From positions 1 to 7,297 of the forward strand of contig DVKN01000244.1 of the NCBI GenBank assembly GCA_018716005.1: DNA of 7,297 nt. Direction: 5' to 3'. Under the pieces are notes generated by a model that saw only the letters and a list, made by a program, of their open reading frames with translations, had not been told where the DNA came from and ran no database searches. The stretch's first letter is position 1; each line of letters begins with the position of its first letter. The stretch comes from Candidatus Scatomorpha stercoravium. GTDB lineage: Bacteria > Bacillota > Clostridia > Oscillospirales > Oscillospiraceae. The position numbers and the translations under genes are program-made. Positions 1-5,037 of this stretch are shown here, piece by piece.

Positions 1-368
1 CTGTCCACGAAGGGCGCGTTCAGCGCCTCGCAGCCGCGCGTGAGGCGCACCATCGTCTCGTATATGGCCGCGTCGCCGTGCGGGTTGAGCCGCATGGTCT
101 GGCCGACGATGTTGGCGCTCTTCGTGCGCGCGCCGCTCAAAAGCCCCATCTTGTACATGGTGTAGAGCAGCTTGCGGTGGCTGGGCTTGAAGCCGTCTAT
201 CTCGGGTATGGCGCGGGAGACTATCACGCTCATGGCGTAGGGCATATAGTTGGTCTCAAGCGTCTCGGTTATCGGCTGCTCGAGCACCTCCGCCCTCAGG
301 CCCATGACGTTTTCGGCCGCCGCGCCCCTCTTTTGCGTTTCGGATGCTTTCTTGCTTTTACGAGCCAT
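1..368 (-). CDS. parC: Type IIA topoisomerase subunit A (ParC/GyrA-like), N-terminal part, truncated by window edge
   Basis: This is the DNA-cleaving subunit of a type IIA topoisomerase; with the ATPase subunit it would pass one duplex through another to relax or decatenate DNA. The first 122 residues are visible. After a basic, poorly conserved leader (about 1-25) comes the winged-helix breakage-reunion domain: YAMSVIVSRAIPEIDGFKP (44-62), SHRKLLYTMYKMG (63-75) and NPHGDAAIYETMVRLTR (95-111). These match the GyrA/ParC blocks around 'RALPDVRDGLKPVHRR' and 'HPHGDSAVYDTIVRMAQ'. The catalytic tyrosine should fall around residue 139, beyond the edge. The ATG at 368 directly follows the stop codon of the zinc-ribbon gene and has a GAAGGA-like ribosome binding site inside that gene. 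The match is closer to the divergent clostridial second topoisomerase pair than to housekeeping GyrA, so 'ParC' is by analogy. The residues at the quinolone-contact positions are Ala100 and Glu104. Confidence 0.9.
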   Translation of the reverse strand, partial: MARKSKKASETQKRGAAAENVMGLRAEVLEQPITETLETNYMPYAMSVIVSRAIPEIDGFKPSHRKLLYTMYKMGLLSGARTKSANIVGQTMRLNPHGDAAIYETMVRLTRGCEALNAPFVD

Positions 369-665
369 TTATTTCCTTCCCCTGCCGCCGTGGCCCTTTT
401 TCTTCTTGCCCGTCTCGAGATTACGGTGGCAGTGCGGGCAGACCTCAAGCTTGAAGAACTTGCGCAGCAGCGAGCCGCCGCACCAGGGGCAGCGCGCCCA
501 CTTCATGATTATCGCCGCGGTGAAGAGCAGCGAAATCACGCCCGCGGTCAGCATATAGTTCGAAAGCTCGGGGTTCCCGGCGCCGAAAAATATGCCGATG
601 AAGCTGGTGAAAATACAGACGGTGAAGCCTATCGTCACGAGCCTGCGCGTTGTTTTGAGATTCAT
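369..665 (-). CDS. Small membrane protein with two transmembrane helices and a C-terminal zinc ribbon
   Basis: No characterised family is recognised for this 98-residue protein. It has a short basic N-terminus (MNLKTTRR), two hydrophobic segments (about 9-28 and 37-54) separated by a short polar loop, and then a four-cysteine zinc ribbon: CPWC at 59-62 and CPHC at 76-79. The tail is strongly basic and glycine-rich (residues 87-98, KKKKGHGGRGRK). The positive-inside rule predicts that both ends, and so the ribbon and tail, lie in the cytoplasm; the tail could contact nucleic acid, but this is inference. The ATG at 665 is 12 nt after the parE-like stop, and a GAGGGGG ribosome binding site overlaps that TGA. 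Its own stop abuts the parC-like start with no gap. This places it firmly as the middle gene of the topoisomerase operon, while its role there is unknown. Confidence 0.8.
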   Translation of the reverse strand: MNLKTTRRLVTIGFTVCIFTSFIGIFFGAGNPELSNYMLTAGVISLLFTAAIIMKWARCPWCGGSLLRKFFKLEVCPHCHRNLETGKKKKGHGGRGRK

Positions 666-677
666 ATGTAAGCCCCC

Positions 678-2663
678 TCAGGATATGTCAGCCAGGTCCA
701 GATACTGGCTGCCGAATTCGGATATGTGCCTTTTCCTGCCCTGGAGGTCGTCGCCCAGCAGCAGGTCGAAGACCTGTGCCGTGCGCTCGGCGTCCTCGGG
801 CATGACGCGGATAAGCCGCCGCGTCTCCGGGTTCATGGTGGTGAGCCACATCATCTCCGGGTCGTTCTCGCCGAGGCCCTTGGAGCGGTTGATGCCGGCC
901 TTCGCGCCGTGCAGCCCCTCGACTATCTGCGCCTTTTCGCGGTCGGAGTACGCAAACCAGGTCTTGCCGCCGGACTCTATCTCATATAGCGGGCTTTCAG
1001 CTATGTACACGTAGCCCTCCTTTATGAGCGTCGGCGTGAGGCGGTAGAGCATCGTGAGTATGAGCGTGCGAATCTGGAAGCCGTCGACGTCCGCGTCGGT
1101 GCAGATTATAATCTTGCTCCAGCGCAGGTTGTCCAGCTCGAAGGCGGGCAGCTCCTTGACGTGCTTTTGCGTCTCCACGCCGCAGCCGAGGACCTTGACG
1201 AGGTCGGTTATGACGTCGCTTTTGAAGATGCGGCTGTAATCGGCCTTGAGGCAGTTCAATATCTTGCCGCGCACGGGCATGATGCCCTGGAACTCGGCGT
1301 CGCGGCTCATCTTGCAGGAGCTCATGGCGCTGTCGCCCTCGACGATGTATATCTCCCGCTTCGAGACGTCGCGGCTCCGGCAGTCGACGAACTTCTGGAC
1401 GCGGTTGGAGATGTCCATGCTGCCGGTGAGCTTCTTCTTGATGTTCAGCCGGGAGCTCTCGGCCTGCTCGCGCGAGCGCTTGTCTATAAGCACCTGGTCG
1501 GCCACGCGGTCGGCCTCCGCCTTGTGCTCGATGAAATATATCTCCAGCTGCGAGCGGAGGAAGTCCGTCATCGCCTCCTGGATGAAGCGGTTCGTTATGG
1601 CCTTCTTGGTCTGGTTCTCATAGCTCGTCTGAGTGGAAAAGCAGTTCGTCACCAGCACGAGGCAGTCCGCGACGTCCTGGAAGGTTATCTTGCTCTCGTT
1701 CTTCTGGTACTTCCCGGCCTTGCGGATGCAGCCGTCCACGGCGGAGACGAAGGCGCTGCGCACGGCCTTCTCCGGCGCGCCGCCGTGCTCGAGCCAGGAG
1801 CTGTTGTGGTAGTATTCAATGAGGCTCACCTGCCGCGAAAAGCAGAAGGCCGCCGAGAGCTTGACCTTATACTCGGGCTTGTCCGCCCTGTCGCGGCCGC
1901 GGCGCTCGGCCTGGATGAAATACGGGGCCGAGAGCGTCTCCTCCCCGGCTATCTCGCCGACATAGTCGAGGATGCCGTTCTCGTAGAGGAAGTCCTCCGT
2001 CTCGAACTTCCCCGCCGCCACCTCGCTGCGGAGGCGGAAGGTGACGCCCGCGTTCACAACGGCCTGGCGGCGGAGCGTGTCGCGGTAGTAGTCGAGCGGG
2101 ATGTCTATGTCCGTGAAGACCTCGAGGTCGGGCCGCCAGCGGATGTCCGTGCCGGTCTTTTTCCGGTCTGCGGGCTCCGTCTTCATCTCGCCGACGATCT
2201 CGCCCTTCTCGAAGTGGAGCGTGTACTTCTTCCCGTCGCGGCGGACGGTGACGTCCATGTATTCGCTCGCGTACTGCGTGGCGCAGCTGCCGAGGCCGTT
2301 CAGGCCGAGGGAGTACTCGTAGTCGCCGCCGTCGTTATTCTTGTATTTGCCGCCCGCGTAGAGCTCGCAGAAGACGAGCTCCCAGTTCCAGCGCTGCTCC
2401 GTGGGGTTCCAGTCAACCGGGCAGCCTCGGCCGAAATCCTCGCACTCTATGCTCTTGTCGAGATAGCGAGTCAGTGTTATAATGTTGCCGTTTCCGGCCC
2501 GGGCCTCGTCTATGGAGTTCGAGAGTATCTCGAAGACCGCGTGCTCGCAGCCCTCGAGGCCGTCCGAGCCGAAAATGACCGCCGGGCGCTTGCGCACCCT
2601 GTCCGCGCCCTTGAGCTGGGCGATGGAGTCGTTGCCGTATTCGGGGTTTGTCCTTTTTGCCAT
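678..2663 (-). CDS. parE: Type IIA topoisomerase subunit B (ParE/GyrB-like ATPase with TOPRIM domain)
   Basis: This ATPase/TOPRIM subunit partners the A subunit encoded two genes downstream. The product is 661 residues, full length for the form without the Gram-negative insertion. The GHKL ATPase motifs are present: EILSNSIDEA (45-54, catalytic Glu45, Asn49), DFGRG (76-80) and the ATP-lid glycines GLNGLG (120-125). A transducer region follows. The TOPRIM domain has EGDSA (442-446), PVRGKILN (about 463-470) and the metal-binding DADVDG (523-528). The C-terminal KGLGE block (595-599) and TTMNPETRRLIRV complete the family signature. DADVDG is followed by FQI where gyrases have SHI, and 'GDSAGGSAKQGR' is replaced by 'GDSAMSSCKMSR', so this is a divergent paralogue rather than housekeeping GyrB; I cannot tell from sequence whether it relaxes, decatenates or supercoils. 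An in-frame GTG at 2684 would add seven residues, but the ATG at 2663 (MAKRTN) has the GAGGCAGG element upstream and fits family N-termini. Confidence 0.92.
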   Translation of the reverse strand: MAKRTNPEYGNDSIAQLKGADRVRKRPAVIFGSDGLEGCEHAVFEILSNSIDEARAGNGNIITLTRYLDKSIECEDFGRGCPVDWNPTEQRWNWELVFCELYAGGKYKNNDGGDYEYSLGLNGLGSCATQYASEYMDVTVRRDGKKYTLHFEKGEIVGEMKTEPADRKKTGTDIRWRPDLEVFTDIDIPLDYYRDTLRRQAVVNAGVTFRLRSEVAAGKFETEDFLYENGILDYVGEIAGEETLSAPYFIQAERRGRDRADKPEYKVKLSAAFCFSRQVSLIEYYHNSSWLEHGGAPEKAVRSAFVSAVDGCIRKAGKYQKNESKITFQDVADCLVLVTNCFSTQTSYENQTKKAITNRFIQEAMTDFLRSQLEIYFIEHKAEADRVADQVLIDKRSREQAESSRLNIKKKLTGSMDISNRVQKFVDCRSRDVSKREIYIVEGDSAMSSCKMSRDAEFQGIMPVRGKILNCLKADYSRIFKSDVITDLVKVLGCGVETQKHVKELPAFELDNLRWSKIIICTDADVDGFQIRTLILTMLYRLTPTLIKEGYVYIAESPLYEIESGGKTWFAYSDREKAQIVEGLHGAKAGINRSKGLGENDPEMMWLTTMNPETRRLIRVMPEDAERTAQVFDLLLGDDLQGRKRHISEFGSQYLDLADIS

Positions 2664-2715
2664 GTAACGCTTTACCTGCCTCACGCAAGATGTTGTTCGA
2701 TAATCGTTCCAGTAT

Positions 2716-2744
2716 ACTATATATTATTTCGCCGCTTTTTTCAA
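2716..2744 (-). promoter_or_regulatory. Probable sigma-A promoter of the parE-ZnR-parC operon
   Basis: On the minus strand a TTGAAA -35 box (2744-2739) is followed after exactly 17 nt by a TATAGT -10 box (2721-2716), each one or two bases from consensus, in an A/T-rich island that stands out from its GC-rich surroundings. Transcription would start near 2709, giving a leader of about 45 nt before the ATG at 2663. The overlapping TATACT (2716-2711 region) is an alternative -10 but lacks a well-placed -35. The -35 box lies in one arm of an 11-bp inverted repeat shared with the upstream terminator. Confidence 0.7.
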
Positions 2745-2760
2745 GTCATTGCGGGCAAAG

Positions 2761-2788
2761 AAAAAAGCGGGGGCGTGAAAACCCCCGC
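2761..2788 (-). terminator. Intrinsic terminator (minus strand) with no gene upstream
   Basis: A perfect 7-bp GCGGGGG/CCCCCGC stem (2788-2782 with 2773-2767) carries an 8-nt loop and, on the minus strand, is followed at once by six T residues (2766-2761). On the plus strand the stem is followed by GCCGCC, so it would only work for minus-strand transcripts. The nearest minus-strand gene upstream ends at 3649 behind its own terminator, so this site must serve a transcript starting between about 2950 and 3300. Confidence 0.8.
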
Positions 2789-2980
2789 CGCCCCGGTATC
2801 CCGGCGCTTGACCCAGCAAGTCGGCTTGGGACGTTCGCCCGCCTCTCCGGCAGGCTCACCCGTCCGACGGCGGCCCATTCGGGCGGCCATCCGCCGTATG
2901 ACGCTTTTGCGCGTCCGGCACCGGCCTTGAGCTTTATTTCTGTCTCGGCTCCGCCGCGCCTTTCGCTGTGTCCGAGTGTA
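2761..2980 (-). ncRNA. Candidate structured non-coding RNA ending in the orphan terminator; family unknown
   Basis: The 3' end is set by the terminator; the 5' end is a guess because no convincing promoter is visible. Reading 5' to 3' on the minus strand there are: a weak CTCGG/CCGAG pairing (2976-2972 with 2948-2944); GACGC/GCGTC with a 6-nt loop (2915-2900); ACGGCGG/CCGCCGT, 7 bp (2897-2867), with an inner CCC/GGG; a two-part hairpin at 2865-2829; CCC-A-AGC/GCT-GGG (2830-2812), which competes for two bases with the previous stem; CCGG-GATA-CCGG (2804-2793); then the terminator. In the 2865-2829 hairpin one pair is G-U on the minus-strand RNA but would be a C-A mismatch on the plus strand, which favours minus-strand transcription. 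I do not see the hallmark motifs of SRP RNA, tmRNA, RNase P RNA or T-box leaders. 6S RNA cannot be excluded by eye. Confidence 0.4.
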
Positions 2981-3044
2981 TTGTGCGCCGCGGCGCGCGG
3001 ATTATGAGAGGAACTTTTCGCCATTTTCCGCGTCAGAGCTGATG

Positions 3045-3072
3045 TTTAAAACCCGCGCGCGCGGAATACAAT
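3045..3072 (+). promoter_or_regulatory. Possible promoter of yaaL-bofA
   Basis: TTTAAA (3045-3050) and TACAAT (3067-3072) are separated by 16 nt, a weak -35 and a good -10 for sigma-A. The same -10 region reads AATACAAT, seven of eight bases of the CATACAAT -10 of the mother-cell sporulation factor sigma-E, but the -35 side does not fit sigma-E well. The start would be near 3079, leaving a very short leader before the TTG at 3094. The spacer is almost entirely an alternating CG tract. Confidence 0.35.
3053..3064. repeat. 12-bp palindromic alternating CG tract
   Basis: The bases ccgcgcgcgcgg form a perfect palindrome containing five uninterrupted CG steps. It lies in the spacer between the proposed -35 and -10 of yaaL-bofA. 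Such tracts can adopt Z-form DNA under negative supercoiling; whether it does so here is unknown. Confidence 0.6.
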
Positions 3073-3078
3073 ATGGAC

Positions 3079-3084
3079 GAGGAG
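3079..3084 (+). promoter_or_regulatory. Ribosome binding site that sets the yaaL start at TTG 3094
   Basis: GAGGAG lies nine bases before TTG 3094. The upstream in-frame ATG at 3073 has only CG repeats and an A/T-rich -10-like element before it and no purine-rich binding site, so the site argues for the non-ATG start. Confidence 0.6.
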
Positions 3085-3093
3085 TTGATAACC

Positions 3094-3306
3094 TTGTCCA
3101 AACGCAGCGAGAGAAAGGCCCGCGCCGCCGAATACGATAAGGCGCTCGGAGAGCTCGCCGACGTGCGCGCGCGCCTCGACGAGACCTACAGCCGCTTCAA
3201 CGCCGTCACCGACGGCGCCGCCCTGGAGGCCTGCATATACGAGATTAGCGCCCTCCAGAGCCGCTATAACTACGCCGTAAAGGCGGTAAAATCATTCTTC
3301 CTTTGA
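3094..3306 (+). CDS. yaaL: YaaL-like DUF2508 family small protein
   Basis: This is a 70-residue soluble, charged, mostly helical protein resembling the YaaL/DUF2508 family, whose function is not known. The C-terminal half has the family pattern of an acidic helix leading to YEISALQSRYNYAVKAVKS (residues 49-67), with the conserved aromatic/basic helix near the end. No signal peptide, membrane segment or cysteine cluster is present beyond one Cys. In Bacillus, yaaL sits directly before bofA, and the same order is kept here, with the yaaL TGA overlapping the AGGAGG of bofA; that context is the strongest support. The start was taken as TTG 3094 because of the GAGGAG nine bases upstream; starting at ATG 3073 would add seven residues (MDEELIT). 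The neighbours recR and dnaX, usual upstream of it in Bacillus, are absent. Confidence 0.75.
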   Translation: MSKRSERKARAAEYDKALGELADVRARLDETYSRFNAVTDGAALEACIYEISALQSRYNYAVKAVKSFFL

Positions 3307-3317
3307 GGAGGTCAACC

Positions 3318-3596
3318 ATGCCCATCGCCATCCCCGAATCCGTCGCGACCGTGGTCGTGATAGCCGTATGCGTGCTGCTGCTCTGGCTGCTGCTCACAAT
3401 ACTGCGCGCCCCGCTCAAGCTCATATTCAAGCTGCTGCTGAACATGATAAGCGGCCTCGTGCTGCTCTTCGTCTTCAACTTCATCGGCGGCTTCTTCGAC
3501 CTCGAGCTCGGCATAAACGCCCTGAACGCCGTCGTGGCCGGCGTGCTGGGCATACCCGGCGTCATATTGCTGGTGCTGGTGCAGAAGTTCATCTGA
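3318..3596 (+). CDS. bofA: BofA, inhibitor of pro-sigma-K processing
   Basis: In sporulating Firmicutes BofA sits in the outer forespore membrane with SpoIVFA and holds the intramembrane protease SpoIVFB inactive, delaying activation of sigma-K in the mother cell. The 92-residue product is typical in size. It has a first membrane segment (about 8-30), a basic loop (RAPLKLIFK), a second hydrophobic segment (about 39-57) and the hallmark C-terminal hydrophobic block INALNAVVAGVLGIPGV (66-82). Asn54 (in FNFIGG) and Asn67 (in GIN) are 13 residues apart, the same spacing as the Bacillus Asn48 and Asn61 reported to matter for inhibition; the position of Bacillus Thr64 is Asn70 here (alignment by eye from memory). 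The ATG at 3318 has a perfect AGGAGG six bases upstream overlapping the yaaL stop, so the pair is translationally linked. Its presence implies an endospore-forming lineage. Confidence 0.9.
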   Translation: MPIAIPESVATVVVIAVCVLLLWLLLTILRAPLKLIFKLLLNMISGLVLLFVFNFIGGFFDLELGINALNAVVAGVLGIPGVILLVLVQKFI

Positions 3597-3611
3597 GTAC
3601 ATACGCAAAAC

Positions 3612-3648
3612 AAGTCCCGGGCTTCCTTGGAATCCCGGGACTTTGCTT
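3612..3648. terminator. Bidirectional intrinsic terminator between bofA and apeA
   Basis: A perfect 10-bp stem AAGTCCCGGG/CCCGGGACTT (3612-3621 with 3634-3643) has a 12-nt loop. The plus strand continues TTTGCTTTT-like and the minus strand CTTGTTTTGC, so it can end both the yaaL-bofA transcript and the convergent prfA operon. It begins 15 nt after the bofA stop and ends just before the stop of the M18 gene. Confidence 0.85.
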
Positions 3649-5037
3649 TTACGCTTCGTATACGGCCTTCATGCAGAGGTAGGTCATGTAGCAGTCGTAC
3701 TTGGAGACCACCTCGTAGGGGGCGTGCATGCTTATGACGGGGACGCCGGCGTCGATGGTGTCGATATTGCGGTTGCCCATGAACTTGGCGACGGTGCCGC
3801 CGCCGCCCTGGTCGACCTTGCCCAGCTCGGTCATCTGCCACTGGACGCCCGCGTCGTCGAGGACGCGGCGCAGCCAGGCGACGAGCTCGGCGGAGGCGTC
3901 GTTCGTGCCGGACTTGCCGCGCGCGCCGGTGAACTTGCACAGCCCGACGCCGTAGTTGAGCTTCGCGGCGTTGCGCTTCTCGCTGACGTCGGGGTAGTTC
4001 GGGTCGAAGGCGGCGGTGACGTCGGCGCTGATGCACACGCTCTTCGCGAAGCAGTCGCCCAGCTCGCTGCCGTCGGCCCGGCAGAGCTTGCCCATGAACC
4101 ACTCGAAGGCCTCGCTCTGCATTCCGGAGACGCCGTCGGAGCCCGTCTCCTCCTTGTCGGCGAGGATGCAGACGGCGGTGCGGCGGGGCGTGCCCAGCTC
4201 GAGTATGGCCTTGAGCTCGGCGAAGGCGCAGACGCGGTCGTCGTGGCCGTAGGCGCCGATGAGGCTGCGGTCGAGGCCCGTGTCGCGCACGTCGAAGGCA
4301 GGCACGGCGTAGAGCTCGGCGGAGATGAGGTCGGCCTCGGTAATGCCGTAGCTGCTGTTGAGTATGGCCATGACGGCGAGCTTCACGCGGTCCTTGCCCT
4401 CGTCCGCATAGGGCGCGGAGCCGGCGAAGATGTTCATGCTCTCGGCCTTGATGCCCTCGGACATCTTCTTCGCCATCTGCTCGCCGGCCAGATGCGGCAG
4501 CAGGTCGCTGACGTAGAGGACGGGCTCGGCCCTGTCGCGGCCGATGCAGACGTCCACCGTCTCGCCGCTCTTGAGCGCGACGACGCCGTGCAGCTCTAGG
4601 GGGATGGCCGTCCACTGGTACTTCTTGATGCCGCCGTAGTAGTGCGTCTTGAAGAACGCTATCTCGCTGTCCTCATAGAGCGGCAGCTGCTTGAGGTCGA
4701 GGCGCGGGGAGTCGACGTGGGCGGCGGTTATGACCGCGCCGGCGCTCATGGGCTCCTCGCCCATCACGGCGAGCAGCAGGGCCTTGCCGCGGTTGGAGTA
4801 GTAGACGCGGTCGCCCGGCTTGAGCTCCATGCCCGGGACGAGCTCGGTGAAGCCCTTCTCCTCGGCGAGGGCGATGGCGTTCGCGACGCTCTCGCGCTCC
4901 GTGCGGGAGACGTCGAGGTAGCGCTTATACTCCTCGCAGTAGGCCTCGAGGGCCTCGCGGCCGGCGTCGGAGAGGGTGTCGTAGCCGTTCTTGGGCTCAT
5001 AGAAGAGCTCGGCGCGGTAATCTTTCTTTTCTTCCAT
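3649..5037 (-). CDS. apeA: M18 family zinc aminopeptidase (aspartyl-aminopeptidase type)
   Basis: This is a cytoplasmic metallo-exopeptidase that removes N-terminal, usually acidic, residues from peptides; family members form large dodecameric shells. The 462-residue length is normal. All co-catalytic metal-site motifs are visible: AAHVDSPRLD (His107, Asp109), GAYGHDDRV (Asp266/267), ADKEETGSDG (Glu296, Glu297), ISADVTAAFD (Asp339) and ISMHAPYEV (His438). The block THYYGGIKKYQWTAIPLELH (131-150) is typical of the bacterial ApeA-type branch. The start is the ATG at 5037, because GGAGG lies nine bases upstream (5051-5047); an ATG at 5064 would add nine residues but has no binding site. The first 41 nt overlap the end of the tsaC-coaE gene, so it is the last gene of the prfA operon and is probably translationally coupled. 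Substrate preference is family knowledge, not seen in the sequence. Confidence 0.93.
   Translation of the reverse strand: MEEKKDYRAELFYEPKNGYDTLSDAGREALEAYCEEYKRYLDVSRTERESVANAIALAEEKGFTELVPGMELKPGDRVYYSNRGKALLLAVMGEEPMSAGAVITAAHVDSPRLDLKQLPLYEDSEIAFFKTHYYGGIKKYQWTAIPLELHGVVALKSGETVDVCIGRDRAEPVLYVSDLLPHLAGEQMAKKMSEGIKAESMNIFAGSAPYADEGKDRVKLAVMAILNSSYGITEADLISAELYAVPAFDVRDTGLDRSLIGAYGHDDRVCAFAELKAILELGTPRRTAVCILADKEETGSDGVSGMQSEAFEWFMGKLCRADGSELGDCFAKSVCISADVTAAFDPNYPDVSEKRNAAKLNYGVGLCKFTGARGKSGTNDASAELVAWLRRVLDDAGVQWQMTELGKVDQGGGGTVAKFMGNRNIDTIDAGVPVISMHAPYEVVSKYDCYMTYLCMKAVYEA

Larger units (their letters stand above)
2685..3072. other. Gene-free region between the divergent parE and yaaL genes
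   Basis: This stretch of nearly 390 nt holds the parE promoter (2716-2744), the minus-strand terminator and hairpin series (2761-2980), and a GC-rich segment (2981-3044) in which I see no clear signal apart from a CATAAT hexamer on the minus strand at 3006-3001 without a matching -35 box. The end next to yaaL (3045-3072) has a possible promoter. A minus-strand reading frame across 3024-2746 is not credible as a gene: it reads through the terminator, lacks a ribosome binding site and has low-complexity, Arg/Ala/Gly-rich composition. Confidence 0.75.

Noticed and set aside
53..84. Acquired fluoroquinolone-resistance mutation in the A subunit
   Set aside because: Ala and Glu at these positions seem characteristic of the whole divergent family as far as I recall, so it is reported only as a natural difference.
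2682..2684. GTG as start of the parE-like gene
   Set aside because: No ribosome binding site precedes it, while the ATG at 2663 has GAGGCAGG upstream and gives a family-like N-terminus.
1161..2930. A 589-codon open frame on the plus strand opposite parE
   Set aside because: It mirrors the codon positions of the real parE gene, has a Val/Leu/Ala/Glu-rich composition typical of antisense frames in GC-rich DNA, shows no family motif and runs through the parE promoter and the terminator.
2941..2952. ACAGAAA on the minus strand near 2938 as the conserved 3' element of RNase P RNA
   Set aside because: The remaining conserved RNase P elements are missing and the terminator is too far downstream for this to be the 3' end of that RNA.
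2746..3024. A 92-codon minus-strand frame (MAKSSSHNPR...) in the intergenic region
   Set aside because: It lacks a ribosome binding site, is low in complexity, reads through the intrinsic terminator and coincides with strong RNA hairpins.
3643..4599. Long plus-strand frame opposite the M18 gene, and a 456-codon minus-strand frame at 3245-4615
   Set aside because: Both are frame shadows of the M18 gene; the minus-strand one is an Arg/His-rich frameshifted reading that also crosses bofA and the terminator.
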